Below are positions 24,267 to 32,875 of a DNA stretch of 43,867 nt, piece by piece. A program made the translations under genes and the position numbers. Under the pieces are notes generated by a model, which was not told the DNA's origin, searched no databases, and worked only from the letters and a program-made list of their open reading frames with translations. The stretch is from the NCBI GenBank assembly GCA_003497625.1, contig DNNO01000043.1, positions 23,499-67,365 of the forward strand, written 5' to 3'. The DNA is from Flavobacterium sp. (GTDB lineage Bacteria; Bacteroidota; Bacteroidia; Flavobacteriales; Flavobacteriaceae). Every line of letters starts with the position of its first letter. Position 1 is the stretch's first letter.

Positions 24267-25175
24267 ATGTCAAATAACAATATCATAAAAGGAGTTTTCC
24301 TTGTAGCGTTAGGAGCAACAAGCTACGGAATGTTAGCCACTTTCGTAAAATTAGCATACAAAGAAAATTTCACAACTGCAGAAGTAACATCTTCACAATT
24401 TATTTTAGGAATTATTGGAATTTTAATTATCAATTTGTTCCAACGTACTAAAAACAAAAACACTGCTGTTAAAGCTACTCCGAAAAACATTTTTCATTTA
24501 ATGTTAGCTGGAACTTCATTAGGAATGACAAGTATTTTCTACTATTTAGCTGTTAAATACATTCCGGTTTCTATTGGAATTGTATTATTAATGCAAACCG
24601 TTTGGATGGGTGTTTTGTTAGAATGGTTTTTGGATAAAAAAGCGCCATCGGCTCAAAAAATAATTTCGGTAATCATTGTTTTAATTGGGACAGCTTTAGC
24701 TATCAATATTTTCAAAATCGATTTCAACGACCCAACGATTGATTGGGCAAATGGATTATTCTGGGGAATTTTAGCAGCTGCTTCATTTACTACAACTATG
24801 TTTACTGCAAACAAAGTCGCATTAGGAATTTCTTCTGCACAAAGAAGTTTGTATATGTTGTTAGGTGGAGCGGTTATCGTTTTTGGCTTTAGTTTATACA
24901 CTCAAGTTACTCCTTTCAATTTTGAAATTTTCGCTAAATGGGGAATTGTTTTGGCATTATTTGGAACCATCATTCCTCCCATGTTATTAAACGCTGGTTT
25001 TCCTCATACAGGAATTGGATTAGGAAGTATTGTTTCTTCGCTTGAGTTACCAGTTTCGGTTATGATGGCTTATTTCTTATTGAACGAACAAGTTTTGTTG
25101 ATTCAATGGATTGGAATTGTGTTAATAATTACTGCAATTGTAATCATGAACATTCAGTTTAAGAAAAACAAATAG
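24267..25175 (+). CDS. EamA/DMT family transporter
   Basis: A 302-residue inner-membrane protein with ten hydrophobic segments arranged as two five-segment repeats, the drug/metabolite transporter (EamA) layout. Conserved features include the N-terminal GATSYGMLATFVKLAY, LAGTSLGMTSIFYYLAVKYIPVSIGIVLLM at the end of the first repeat, and the second-repeat ending GIGLGSIVSSLELPVSVMMAYFLLNEQV. Most such proteins export or import amino acids, sugars or other small metabolites; the substrate here is unknown. Basic C-terminus (FKKNK). No operon partners. Confidence 0.93.
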   Translation: MSNNNIIKGVFLVALGATSYGMLATFVKLAYKENFTTAEVTSSQFILGIIGILIINLFQRTKNKNTAVKATPKNIFHLMLAGTSLGMTSIFYYLAVKYIPVSIGIVLLMQTVWMGVLLEWFLDKKAPSAQKIISVIIVLIGTALAINIFKIDFNDPTIDWANGLFWGILAAASFTTTMFTANKVALGISSAQRSLYMLLGGAVIVFGFSLYTQVTPFNFEIFAKWGIVLALFGTIIPPMLLNAGFPHTGIGLGSIVSSLELPVSVMMAYFLLNEQVLLIQWIGIVLIITAIVIMNIQFKKNK

Positions 25176-25286
25176 CAAGAATTATACTGTTAATAACTTT
25201 ATTTTCAATAATTTAAAAAGCATTCTTTTTTTAGTAATTTTAGTTAAATAACCTTTACAAGAAATTGTAATTAAAACTATTTAACT

Positions 25287-26012
25287 ATGAGAAAATTATT
25301 TGCCGAATTTTTTGGAACCTTTTGGTTAGTATTTGGTGGCTGTGGCGCTGCGGTTTTTGCAGCTGGCGTTCCTGATATTGGAATTGGATTAGTTGGTGTT
25401 TCACTAGCATTTGGTTTAACCGTTTTAACCATGGCATATGCCGTTGGGCATATTTCTGGCGGTCATTTCAATCCTGCTGTTACTTTTGGATTATGGGCAA
25501 GCGGACGTTTTTCATCAAAAGAAATTGTACCTTACATTGGGGCACAACTAATTGGTGCAACTGCAGCAGCTGGTGTTTTATACTTGATTTTAAATGGCGG
25601 TGGCGGAACTGAATTTGCAGCTGATTCTGCTGGTGCTTTTGCATCAAATTTCTATGAATCAAACGCATTTGATCCGAAAACATATTATAACGGTGTTGGA
25701 TTTTCAATGGGAGCAGCCTTTTTAGCTGAATTCATATTGACTATGTTTTTCTTAATTATCATTTTAGGAGCAACAGATAAATTAGCCAACGGAAGATTTG
25801 CAGGAATTGCAATTGGTTTGGCTTTAACCTTAATCCACTTAATTAGTATTCCAATAACCAATACCTCTGTAAATCCGGCACGTTCTACTTCTCAGGCTCT
25901 TTTTGTTCAAGGAGAAGCCTTGAGTCAATTGTGGCTATTTTGGGTTGCACCAATCGCTGGAGCTATTGTAGCAGGTTTTATTTACAAGAATTTATTACAA
26001 GACAACAAATAA
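25287..26012 (+). CDS. aqpZ: Aquaporin Z (MIP family water channel)
   Basis: A 241-residue six-helix inner-membrane channel. Both NPA boxes are present: [11 protein letters not shown] near residue 60 and TSVNPARST near 195, the second followed by the selectivity-filter arginine. The N-terminal [23 protein letters not shown] and the His in [21 protein letters not shown] match water-selective AqpZ rather than glycerol facilitators. It carries a longer loop after helix 3 ([21 protein letters not shown]) as in other AqpZ proteins. Single gene, ending at the hairpin at 26037-26061. Confidence 0.95.
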   Translation: MRKLFAEFFGTFWLVFGGCGAAVFAAGVPDIGIGLVGVSLAFGLTVLTMAYAVGHISGGHFNPAVTFGLWASGRFSSKEIVPYIGAQLIGATAAAGVLYLILNGGGGTEFAADSAGAFASNFYESNAFDPKTYYNGVGFSMGAAFLAEFILTMFFLIIILGATDKLANGRFAGIAIGLALTLIHLISIPITNTSVNPARSTSQALFVQGEALSQLWLFWVAPIAGAIVAGFIYKNLLQDNK

Positions 26013-26036
26013 TATTCCCCATAAAAATAGTAAATT

Positions 26037-26061
26037 AGCGATGTTAATCATCGCTTTTTTT
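26037..26061 (+). terminator. aqpZ terminator
   Basis: AGCGATG (26037-26043) pairs with CATCGCT (26049-26055) around a five-base loop, followed by six T. An in-frame ATG of the next open frame (26041) is inside this stem, so that ATG is unlikely to be the real start. Confidence 0.8.
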
Positions 26062-26664
26062 ATGCTCGATTTATTCCCAAAAGAGAAAATAATTTTACCA
26101 TTACCTGATGCGGTTTTTGAATTTTATCCCAATTTCTTCAATCAAGAAGAAGCAGATATGTTATTTGACAAACTCACAAATGAAACCCCTTGGCAACAAG
26201 ATGACATCACTATTTTTGGAAAGAAAATTGCCCAACCTAGATTAACTTGTTTGTTTGGAAACGAAGGAAAACCTTATTCCTATTCGGGTTTAACTATGCA
26301 ACCTCATGCTTGGAATCCTACTATGATGTTTATAAAAGAGAAAGTGGACAAAATTTCCGAACAAAATTTCTCAACGGTTTTAGCCAATTTATACCGAAAC
26401 GAAAAAGACAGTAACGGTTGGCATGCCGATAATGAAAAAGAATTAGGTAGAAATCCCATAATTGCTTCTGTTAGTTTTGGTGAAGAAAGAAAATTTCAAT
26501 TGAAACATATCTCAGATAACAACATAAAATTATCGCTAAATTTAAACCACGGAAGTTTATTAGTAATGAAAGAAGGTAGCCAAATTCACTACAAACATCA
26601 AATCCCAAAAGCCACCCAACCCAAAAAAGCGAGAATAAATTTAACGTTTCGAACAATTTTGTAA
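26062..26664 (+). CDS. AlkB-like 2-oxoglutarate/Fe(II) dioxygenase
   Basis: A 200-residue protein of the AlkB family, which repairs alkylated bases in DNA or RNA by oxidative demethylation. Iron ligands are visible as the HxD pair in GWHADNEKELG and a distal His in HYKHQIPK; the 2-oxoglutarate-binding arginines are in ARINLTFR. The segments PRLTCLFG and LANLYRNEKDSNGWHADNE match the ALKBH2/3-like branch common in bacteria. I place the start at the ATG at 26062; an upstream in-frame ATG (26041) lies inside the aqpZ terminator stem. Confidence 0.9.
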   Translation: MLDLFPKEKIILPLPDAVFEFYPNFFNQEEADMLFDKLTNETPWQQDDITIFGKKIAQPRLTCLFGNEGKPYSYSGLTMQPHAWNPTMMFIKEKVDKISEQNFSTVLANLYRNEKDSNGWHADNEKELGRNPIIASVSFGEERKFQLKHISDNNIKLSLNLNHGSLLVMKEGSQIHYKHQIPKATQPKKARINLTFRTIL

Positions 26665-26802
26665 ATATTCCCTAAAAACTACTAGTAACTTTTGGAAAAT
26701 TTTAAAAATTCCTAAAAAAGCAATTGGCACATTTTTTGAATTTATTTTTTTACTAATATTGAATTATAAACCAATAAAAAAGTTAGAATTAGTATTCATC
26801 TG

Positions 26803-27084
26803 ATGAGAAAGAAGAAAATTTCAGAATTCGACAACGAAACACTAGATAGAGTTGTTGCTATGGCTCAAGAGGAAAAAAAACCTTTTGAAGTTTTAAAAGA
26901 GGAATTTGGAGTGACTGAAAACGAAGTCACCGAATTAATGCGCAAACGATTATCCAAAGACAACTTTGAACTTTGGAAAAAGAAAGTAACGGCAAGTAAG
27001 CCTAAACCAAAACCAATAAAGTACAACGAATTAGAAGATGAAGATTTAGATAGTAAATATTACTTCAAAAATAAATTCGACTAA
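26803..27084 (+). CDS. DUF2805/TIGR03643 family protein
   Basis: A 93-residue soluble protein with the family pattern: LDRVVAMAQEEKKPFEVLKEEFGVTENEVTELMRKRLSKDNFELWKKKV. This looks like a small helix-turn-helix-like unit with a basic tail (SKPKPKPIKY). Function is not known. It is a single-gene unit with its own terminator. A sequence 75 bases upstream resembles a sigma-54 site but lacks the critical GC at -12. Confidence 0.88.
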   Translation: MRKKKISEFDNETLDRVVAMAQEEKKPFEVLKEEFGVTENEVTELMRKRLSKDNFELWKKKVTASKPKPKPIKYNELEDEDLDSKYYFKNKFD

Positions 27085-27089
27085 AAACT

Positions 27090-27119
27090 AAAGCTCTTAA
27101 TAAAACAAGAGCTTTTTTA
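27090..27119 (+). terminator. Terminator after the DUF2805 gene
   Basis: AAAGCTCTT pairs with AAGAGCTTT around an eight-base loop, followed by T residues. Confidence 0.85.
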
Positions 27120-27209
27120 TTGACATTAATTTGATTAGTAAAATTTCCAAACCGTATTTGTAACAAACATCCTTTTTTTTCTACTTATATGTAATTCAAT
27201 TTTGATAAA

Positions 27210-29069
27210 ATGAAAAAAATAATTCTTTCCCTTTCTTTTGTGGGATTTTTATGGAGTTGTAGCCCAACTCAAACAACTGCTAAACAAAATGATGTAGCAG
27301 TAACAATCGATTTAATTAACGTTAAAGACGATAAAGTAATGGTTACCGTTACACCTCCAACTTTTACAAGCGAAACAGTAACTTTTCATTTCCCTAAAAC
27401 CGTTCCTGGAACTTATTCAGAAGACGATTACGGTCGTTTTATTGAAAATGTAAAAGCATTTGATGCTAAAGGAAATACACTTAAAGTAGCTAAAATTGAT
27501 GAAAATTCATACACGATTTCAGATGCTAAAAAACTATCTAAAATCACATACTTAGTTAATGATTCATTTGATACAGAAGGTGGTGCAGGTTTTGGTGAAA
27601 GCGAAGATATTTTCTCACCTTCAGGAACAAATATTAATGCTGGAACCAACTTCATGTTAAATACGCATGGATTCATTGGATACTTCAAAGGAAAAGAAGA
27701 AACACCATACAAATTAACCGTAACACATCCTGAAACTTTATTAGGTGTGTCGGCAATGATAGATACAGATGCAAGTGCTACTTCAGATGTGTTTTTAATG
27801 TCTAAATATGCTAGTTTGGTTGAAATGCCAATAATGTATTCAAAACCTGATTTCACTTCTTTCATGGTAGATGATATGGAAATTATCATCAGTGTGTATT
27901 CTCCAACAGGAAAATATACCGCTAAACAAATTACACCTCACATGGAAAACATGATGAAGGCGCAAAAACGTTTCTTAGGACCAATTAACTCTACGAAAAA
28001 ATATGCCATCTTATTGTACTTATCTGATATGGCAGCTAAAGATGCAAAAGGATTTGGAGCATTAGAACACCCAACATCAACTGTAGTAGTTATGCCAGAA
28101 ATGATGGGATTAGAAATGTTACAAGAACAATTAAAAGACGTAGTTTCTCACGAATTCTTTCACATTGTAACACCATTAACAATTCACTCAAACGAAATTC
28201 AATATTTTGATTTCAACAATCCTCAAATGTCAGAACATTTATGGATGTACGAAGGTGTAACCGAATATTTCGCTAACTTATTTCAAGTAAATCAAGGCTT
28301 AATTGACGAAAAAGAATTCTTTGAAAGAATGGCAGGCAAAATTGCACAATCGCGTCAAATGAACGACAATATGAGTTTTACTAAAATGAGTAAAAACGTA
28401 TTGAATCCTCCTTACAAAGAACAATATTTAAACGTATACCAAAAAGGAGCTTTGATTGCGATGTGTATGGATATTTTAATTAGAGAAAACAGCAATGGTC
28501 AAAAAGGAATTTTAAGCCTAATGCAAGAATTATCTAAAGAATACGGAACAACAAAAGCATTTAAAGACGAAGAGTTATTTGATAAAATTACGGCATTAAC
28601 CTATCCAGCGGTAGGTGAATTCTTAAAAAACCACGTAGCTGGTGAAACTCCAATTCCTTACGAGCAATATTTCGCTAAAATGGGTATTACAGAAGCAACT
28701 ATCGAAATTGCTGGAAATCCATTCTTAAAAGGACAAACACAACCTTATATCACGGTAAATCCTGCTACAAAAGAAATCATGATTTTACCTGATACCGAAT
28801 TAAACGTATTCATGACTACTTTAGGTTTAAAAAACAATGATACACTTTTAGCTTTCAATGGTAAAGACTATAATTTAGACAACATTTACGATTTAATCAT
28901 GGCAAGTATGAACTGGAAAGATGGTGATGCTATGATGGTAAAATTCAAAAGAGATGGTAAAGAACAAACTATAAAAGGAAAAGTTGTGATGCCTAAAGAA
29001 AAACAAGACGGATATCAAGCAACTGATGACACTAAAAAAACAGTTAGAGAAGCTTGGTTAAGAGGTTAA
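27210..29069 (+). CDS. M61 family metallopeptidase lipoprotein (glycyl aminopeptidase-like)
   Basis: A 619-residue exported lipoprotein (lipobox FLWSC, Cys17). After an N-terminal beta domain (about 28-200) comes a thermolysin-like catalytic domain with the zinc motif HEFFH (314-318) and the downstream glutamate in WMYEGVTEYF. The C-terminal part (about 500-590) looks like a PDZ domain (TLGLKNNDTLLAFNGKDYNL, VKFKRDGKEQTIKG). M61 peptidases release N-terminal glycine or other small residues from peptides. The position suggests a periplasmic or outer-membrane role. Single gene, closed by the hairpin at 29090. Confidence 0.92.
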   Translation: MKKIILSLSFVGFLWSCSPTQTTAKQNDVAVTIDLINVKDDKVMVTVTPPTFTSETVTFHFPKTVPGTYSEDDYGRFIENVKAFDAKGNTLKVAKIDENSYTISDAKKLSKITYLVNDSFDTEGGAGFGESEDIFSPSGTNINAGTNFMLNTHGFIGYFKGKEETPYKLTVTHPETLLGVSAMIDTDASATSDVFLMSKYASLVEMPIMYSKPDFTSFMVDDMEIIISVYSPTGKYTAKQITPHMENMMKAQKRFLGPINSTKKYAILLYLSDMAAKDAKGFGALEHPTSTVVVMPEMMGLEMLQEQLKDVVSHEFFHIVTPLTIHSNEIQYFDFNNPQMSEHLWMYEGVTEYFANLFQVNQGLIDEKEFFERMAGKIAQSRQMNDNMSFTKMSKNVLNPPYKEQYLNVYQKGALIAMCMDILIRENSNGQKGILSLMQELSKEYGTTKAFKDEELFDKITALTYPAVGEFLKNHVAGETPIPYEQYFAKMGITEATIEIAGNPFLKGQTQPYITVNPATKEIMILPDTELNVFMTTLGLKNNDTLLAFNGKDYNLDNIYDLIMASMNWKDGDAMMVKFKRDGKEQTIKGKVVMPKEKQDGYQATDDTKKTVREAWLRG

Positions 29070-29089
29070 TCCTAATAAAATAGATTCAT

Positions 29090-29125
29090 AATCCTCAAAG
29101 TACTTAGTATTTTGAGGATTTTTTT
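29090..29125 (+). terminator. Terminator after the M61 peptidase gene
   Basis: AATCCTCAAA (29090-29099) pairs with TTTGAGGATT (29111-29120), then a T tract. Confidence 0.85.
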
Positions 29126-29158
29126 ATTTACTTTGCGAACATAAAATAAAACAAAAGG

Positions 29159-29884
29159 ATGAAGAAGATATTTTTAGTTGCTATTGCCGTTTTCACATTA
29201 ATTTCATGTAATAAAAACGAAGAAAATTCAGATGCAAACGTACACATCACAGGAGATGTAAAAGGCTTAAGCCAAGGAAAATTGTATTTACAAAAAATAC
29301 AAGATTCGGCTTTAGTAATGTTAGATAGCATTATCGTTAACGGAGATTCAAAATTTGAGAGTCACATTAAACTTGATAGTCCAGAAATGCTCTATTTATT
29401 TTTAGATAGAGGACAAACCAATTCTATTGATAACAGCTTACCATTTTTTGCTGAGCCTGGAAATATTAAAATTGAAACTACCTTAAAACATTTTTTTGCT
29501 GATGCAAAAATATCAGGTTCTAAAAATCATGATTTATGGAAAAAGTTTGATAGCATTAATAGTAAATTCAGAGATCAAAACTTAGCCTTAATGGCAAAAC
29601 GTCTAAAAAACGAATTAAAACCTAATGCAACCACTACAGATAGCATTGAGAAGGCATATAAAAGCTTATTAACGAGAAAATATCGTTACACAGCACATTT
29701 TGCCGCTACAAACGGAAATAAAGAAATTGCGCCTTATTTAGCGCTTTCAGAAATTGCAGATATCAACACAACGTATTTAGACACCATTCAAAAAAGTTTG
29801 ACACCAGAAGTTGCCAAATCAAAATACGGAAAAATGCTTAACGAGCATATTAAGGAAAGAAAAACTTTAGAAGTTCAGAAATAA
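29159..29884 (+). CDS. DUF4369-domain lipoprotein
   Basis: A 241-residue lipoprotein: lipobox FTLISC (Cys17), then a domain (about 26-120) with the DUF4369 pattern (VHITGDVKGLSQGKLYLQKI, ALVMLDSIIVNGDSKFESHI, PFFAEPGNIKIET). Family members are often fused to thioredoxin-like domains; here the C-terminal half is instead helical and basic (ALMAKRLKNELKP, MLNEHIKERKTLEVQK), with no CxxC. So it is a DUF4369 protein without the oxidoreductase part. Role is unknown, probably periplasmic. It ends at a UUCG-capped terminator. Confidence 0.82.
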   Translation: MKKIFLVAIAVFTLISCNKNEENSDANVHITGDVKGLSQGKLYLQKIQDSALVMLDSIIVNGDSKFESHIKLDSPEMLYLFLDRGQTNSIDNSLPFFAEPGNIKIETTLKHFFADAKISGSKNHDLWKKFDSINSKFRDQNLALMAKRLKNELKPNATTTDSIEKAYKSLLTRKYRYTAHFAATNGNKEIAPYLALSEIADINTTYLDTIQKSLTPEVAKSKYGKMLNEHIKERKTLEVQK

Positions 29885-29905
29885 TCTTACTTAAAATAAA
29901 ATATT

Positions 29906-29938
29906 AAAAACTACAGCTTCGGTTGTAGTTTTTTTATT
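29906..29938 (+). terminator. Terminator with C(UUCG)G loop
   Basis: AAAAACTACA pairs with TGTAGTTTTT; the loop is closed as C-TTCG-G (29917-29922), the extra-stable tetraloop, followed by T residues. Confidence 0.88.
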
Positions 29939-30039
29939 TAAAATAAAAACTAACGAGAGCATCACACTATTAATTACCTATATTTCAAATATTCAAAAAA
30001 CATTTTTTATACTTTGTTTGGACAAGCTTGATCTATTAG

Positions 30040-30555
30040 TTAACTAGAGTAGTCTATATTTCTTCCCAATGAATCAACTTTCTTTAATAAATCTGGTATT
30101 CTAAATTTTCCATCCATTTTTTTTATCAATTCGGCTGCCTTGTCAAGATTTATTCCTTTTGATGTTATATACAAAGGTTTTTTACTTTCACCTCTTAAAA
30201 TTTCTTTTTTAAATTCCTCAATTTTTGAAAAATTGTTTTTTGCTACACCTATAATAGGGATTTTACAATTTAAACTTTTGAAAAGATAACCACCTAATCC
30301 ATCATTTTGATTATCATCAATTACTACAAATCCATCTATAATTATTGCCTCACATTCCGATAAATCAATACTTTTGAGTAAACTTAAAATACAAGGAAGT
30401 TCTCTTTTATAAAACTCACCAGATTTATATTCTTCTATTTCTGATATAGTCTCTTCAAAAAAATTTGTAATCGTACAATCATTCCATCTCTCAAATTGAA
30501 TACAAACTGTTCTTGCATTATTTTCAAAGTAATAAGTATCAAATGCTAAAATCAT
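30040..30555 (-). CDS. Compact endonuclease V-like protein
   Basis: A 171-residue protein resembling endonuclease V, which cuts nucleic acid near deaminated adenine (inosine). Compared with the Thermotoga enzyme (from memory Asp43, Tyr80, Glu89, Asp110, Lys139) the same residues appear at similar spacing: Asp6 (AFDTYYF), Tyr43 (EEYKSGEF), Glu52 (YKRELP), Asp74 (IIIDGF), Lys106 (GVAKN). KPLYITSKG and FRIPDLLKKVDSLGR match the C-terminal part. It lacks about 35 N-terminal residues and the C-terminal His region of full enzymes, so activity is uncertain. It follows the SUKH-like gene by ten bases. The pair is very AT-rich and sits beside a tRNA gene, suggesting an acquired cassette. Confidence 0.7.
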   Translation of the reverse strand: MILAFDTYYFENNARTVCIQFERWNDCTITNFFEETISEIEEYKSGEFYKRELPCILSLLKSIDLSECEAIIIDGFVVIDDNQNDGLGGYLFKSLNCKIPIIGVAKNNFSKIEEFKKEILRGESKKPLYITSKGINLDKAAELIKKMDGKFRIPDLLKKVDSLGRNIDYSS

Positions 30556-30565
30556 AAATTAAAAT

Positions 30566-31252
30566 TTAATTTGTTAATGGTTTTAGTTTTTCGATTAGTT
30601 TGATAATTTCCTCAATAATTAAATCAAAAATTGTTTGTTTTTTCTCCGTCAGAAGATAAGTATTATAAAAATAAATTTCTTGATTATATATTAATTCGAC
30701 ATATGAATTATGATTATCGTATACGATTGAATTTTCATCATCGCCATTTAAAATCAGTAAACTCCTACCTCCACAACACTCCCCAAATGAAATATAATTT
30801 ATTAGCAGATTATCTTTTTTGCTTATTTGATTATAAATATCTTCAATTTTTTTTGAGTTAAAATTTTGAGTTTCATATTCAAAATATCCTTCTTCAATCT
30901 CTTCTTTTGTTACTCCATTTTCAATTAAAATTTTAACAAATTCTTTCGAGAAAAAGCTTTGAATCGGACAATAAGAAGATACATTGTAATCAAAAAGGTC
31001 ACAATAATAAAAGCCCTTAAAATTTGCAATTTCAAATGCTTTATTCAATTTTTCTGAAAGGAAAATGTTAAATTTTTTTTCAAATAATTTCACTTCCTCA
31101 GAAAAACTTAGGTAATACCTAGGCTGCTCAAAAAGAATTTCCTTGAGGTTTTTGTCATCTGAAATCAATCTCTTTTTAGTTTCAAAATTAATTTTTAAAA
31201 CTAAATTTTTTAATTCATTCGTTAAATCCTCTATTCTTTCAAGTTCAGTCAT
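30566..31252 (-). CDS. SMI1/KNR4 (SUKH)-like protein
   Basis: A 228-residue cytoplasmic protein. Weak SUKH-type signals are present: SEEVKLFEKKFNIFLSEKL near residues 51-69 and the segment ISFGECCGGRSLLIL followed by SIVYDNHNSYVEL. In that family a GG-rich strand leads to a Vy-type strand. SUKH proteins act mainly as immunity proteins against toxins, so a protective role is possible but not shown. The ATG at 31252 is chosen over a GTG at 31333 because a TATATTTG promoter element lies between them, and the GTG is inside a terminator. The gene is AT-rich with a lysine/isoleucine-rich product. Confidence 0.5.
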   Translation of the reverse strand: MTELERIEDLTNELKNLVLKINFETKKRLISDDKNLKEILFEQPRYYLSFSEEVKLFEKKFNIFLSEKLNKAFEIANFKGFYYCDLFDYNVSSYCPIQSFFSKEFVKILIENGVTKEEIEEGYFEYETQNFNSKKIEDIYNQISKKDNLLINYISFGECCGGRSLLILNGDDENSIVYDNHNSYVELIYNQEIYFYNTYLLTEKKQTIFDLIIEEIIKLIEKLKPLTN

Positions 31253-31278
31253 CTTAAAATTATATTTAACTACAAAAT

Positions 31279-31286
31279 CAAATATA
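31279..31286 (-). promoter_or_regulatory. Promoter -7 element of the SUKH-like/EndoV-like pair
   Basis: Reads TATATTTG on the minus strand, 27 bases before the ATG at 31252. It lies inside the longer open frame, arguing against the GTG start at 31333. Confidence 0.5.
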
Positions 31287-31321
31287 TAAAAGTTTCTACT
31301 ATTAAAAACACCATAAAATAA

Positions 31322-31351
31322 AAAAACCACCACATTGCTGTGATGGTTTTT
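31322..31351. terminator. Hairpin terminator after tRNA-Thr
   Basis: AAAAACCACCACA pairs with TGTGATGGTTTTT (one G-T wobble) around TTGC, with A and T tracts outside. It ends the tRNA transcript and separates it from the downstream pair. Confidence 0.88.
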
Positions 31352-31357
31352 AATTTG

Positions 31358-31431
31358 AGCCGGCGGAGGGACTCGAACCCACGACCTGCTGATTACAAAT
31401 CAGCTGCTCTAGCCAGCTGAGCTACGCTGGC
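31358..31431 (-). tRNA. tRNA-Thr (anticodon TGT)
   Basis: A 74-base cloverleaf reads on the minus strand. It starts GCCAGCG, the anticodon arm is GCTGA-TTTGTAA-TCAGC with anticodon TGT for ACA codons, the T loop is TTCGAGT, and it ends CGCCGGC plus discriminator. CCA is not encoded. In the acceptor stem position 4 is A opposite C at 69, a mismatch, where G-C would be expected; a T-T pair also occurs in the T stem. The D arm (GCTC...GAGC) is intact. Confidence 0.93.
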
Positions 31432-31508
31432 AACTCAAATTTCGAGTGCAAATATAAGGGTGAATTTTTAATTTCCAAATATTTTTTGCACTTTTTTTAT
31501 TGATTTTT

Positions 31509-31778
31509 TTAATTTAATTCGTTTATTTTCGCAACAAATTGATTAGCAGCAGCTTCGTATTCTTTACGAATTTGTTTAAAATGTGCTTTTTTATTCTCAA
31601 CGTCTTTTTGATTTGCTTTTGTCATTAAAGCATCGAAAGTTTCGTAGATTTCATCAATTAATTTATCAGATGCTTCAGTTGGTTTTCCTGTTGTAGACAT
31701 TTCCCAAATGTAAACGATGTTTACAATATCACCTAAAACGTAGTTGATTTCTTTTTTCAAGTTTTTAACGCTTGCCAT
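31509..31778 (-). CDS. Conserved small helical protein, unknown function
   Basis: An 89-residue, highly charged, probably all-helical cytoplasmic protein starting MASVKNLKKEINYVLGDIVN and containing YIWEMSTTGKP. I recognise the sequence type as conserved in Flavobacteriia but know no function. The ATG at 31778 is used instead of the TTG at 31805, since that TTG is the last three bases of the TAATTTTG promoter element. It lies 57 bases downstream of manA but has its own promoter. Confidence 0.8.
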   Translation of the reverse strand: MASVKNLKKEINYVLGDIVNIVYIWEMSTTGKPTEASDKLIDEIYETFDALMTKANQKDVENKKAHFKQIRKEYEAAANQFVAKINELN

Positions 31779-31802
31779 TTTGTATAAATTTAAAATTTGA
31801 AG

Positions 31803-31831
31803 CAAAATTACATAATATATTTTGTTCTCAA
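31803..31831 (-). promoter_or_regulatory. Promoter of the small conserved gene
   Basis: On the minus strand TTG (31831-31829) and TAATTTTG (31810-31803) are 18 bases apart, a good fit to the Bacteroidota consensus, and end 25 bases before the ATG at 31778. Confidence 0.6.
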
Positions 31832-31835
31832 TACA

Positions 31836-32795
31836 TTATATGGAAATTTCTAACAATGTAGCCTTTCCTTTAATGGTTAAATTCTCAATACAAGCCGGAA
31901 TCAAAATCGTATCTCCCATTCGGTAGCGCAGGATTTCGCCATTCATTACCATTTCAAATTGTCCGTTGGTACACATAAAAACAGTAAAAGCTTGTTTCTT
32001 TCGTTTCCAAATAAAACGATCTTGCAACGCGATAATATTAGTGATAAAATAAGGACAATCTATCACCAAAGTACTTTGATTAGCCTCTTCCTTATATGTT
32101 ATTTTAGAATCAGTTGCGTTATAATTAATCGCATCCAAAGCTAATTCGGTATGTAATTCTCTGCCGTTTCCGTTAGCATCTACTCTATCCCAATCGTAAA
32201 TTCGGTAAGTAACATCACTTGTTTGTTGAATTTCCGCTACCACAACTCCTGCTCCAATGGCATGAATAGTTCCAGTTTCTAAAAAGAAAACATCGCCTTT
32301 TTTTATTGGAGATTCATTCAATAAAGCGACTAAATTTTTATTTTCTAAATGTTTTAAGTATTCTTCCTGATTAGAATCTTTCTTAAAGCCAACCACCAAA
32401 CGCGCCGATTCATCTGCTTGCATTACATACCACATTTCAGTTTTCCCGAAAGAGTTATGACGTTCTTTAGCCAATTCATCATTCGGATGCAATTGAATCG
32501 ATAAATCTTCTTTAGCATCGATAAATTTGAACAATAATGGAAATTGTTTTCCAAAACGAGCAATTACCGATTTTCCTAAAATTTCTTCTGGATATAAATC
32601 GATAATTTCGTTGATGTTTTTTCCTTTTAAAACTCCATTGTTAACCACACTAATGTCGCCAGGCACGGTTGAAATTTCCCAACTCTCGCCAGTAGTTTCA
32701 GAAACTATAGGTTTGTTGAGATAGGTTTTCAACTTCGTCCCGCCCCAAATGCGGTCTTTAAGTATTGGTGTAAAGGTTAAAGGATAAAACTTCAT
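31836..32795 (-). CDS. manA: Class I mannose-6-phosphate isomerase
   Basis: A 319-residue zinc enzyme that interconverts mannose-6-phosphate and fructose-6-phosphate, feeding GDP-mannose and envelope sugar synthesis. The N-terminal KDRIWGGTKL, the metal site SIQLHPNDELA (with Glu in KTEMWYV) and the distal VFFLETGTIHAIGAGVVVAEIQQTSDVTYRIYDWDR are family hallmarks. The ATG at 32795 is preferred over the in-frame TTG two codons earlier. It is the last gene of an idi-queD-bcp-manA run on the minus strand, with a 74-base gap after bcp. Confidence 0.95.
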   Translation of the reverse strand: MKFYPLTFTPILKDRIWGGTKLKTYLNKPIVSETTGESWEISTVPGDISVVNNGVLKGKNINEIIDLYPEEILGKSVIARFGKQFPLLFKFIDAKEDLSIQLHPNDELAKERHNSFGKTEMWYVMQADESARLVVGFKKDSNQEEYLKHLENKNLVALLNESPIKKGDVFFLETGTIHAIGAGVVVAEIQQTSDVTYRIYDWDRVDANGNGRELHTELALDAINYNATDSKITYKEEANQSTLVIDCPYFITNIIALQDRFIWKRKKQAFTVFMCTNGQFEMVMNGEILRYRMGDTILIPACIENLTIKGKATLLEISI

Positions 32796-32875
32796 AGTCA
32801 AATAGTGAAGTACAAAGATGCAAAAAATTCTAACGAATTACAGAAATTGGAAGTCTTACTTTGTAAAAAATTATT

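Noticed and set aside
26041-26061. Upstream ATG as the start of the AlkB-like protein
   Set aside because: It lies inside the stem of the aqpZ terminator, and the seven extra residues do not fit the family start.
26724-26740. Possible sigma-54 site (TTGGCAC then TTGAA) before the DUF2805 gene
   Set aside because: The essential GC at -12 is GA here, and the AT-rich context makes one-mismatch hits likely.
30040-30555. Endonuclease V pseudogene
   Set aside because: The frame is intact, the putative catalytic residues are all kept with normal spacing and no frameshift remnant was seen at either end, so a compact form is more likely.
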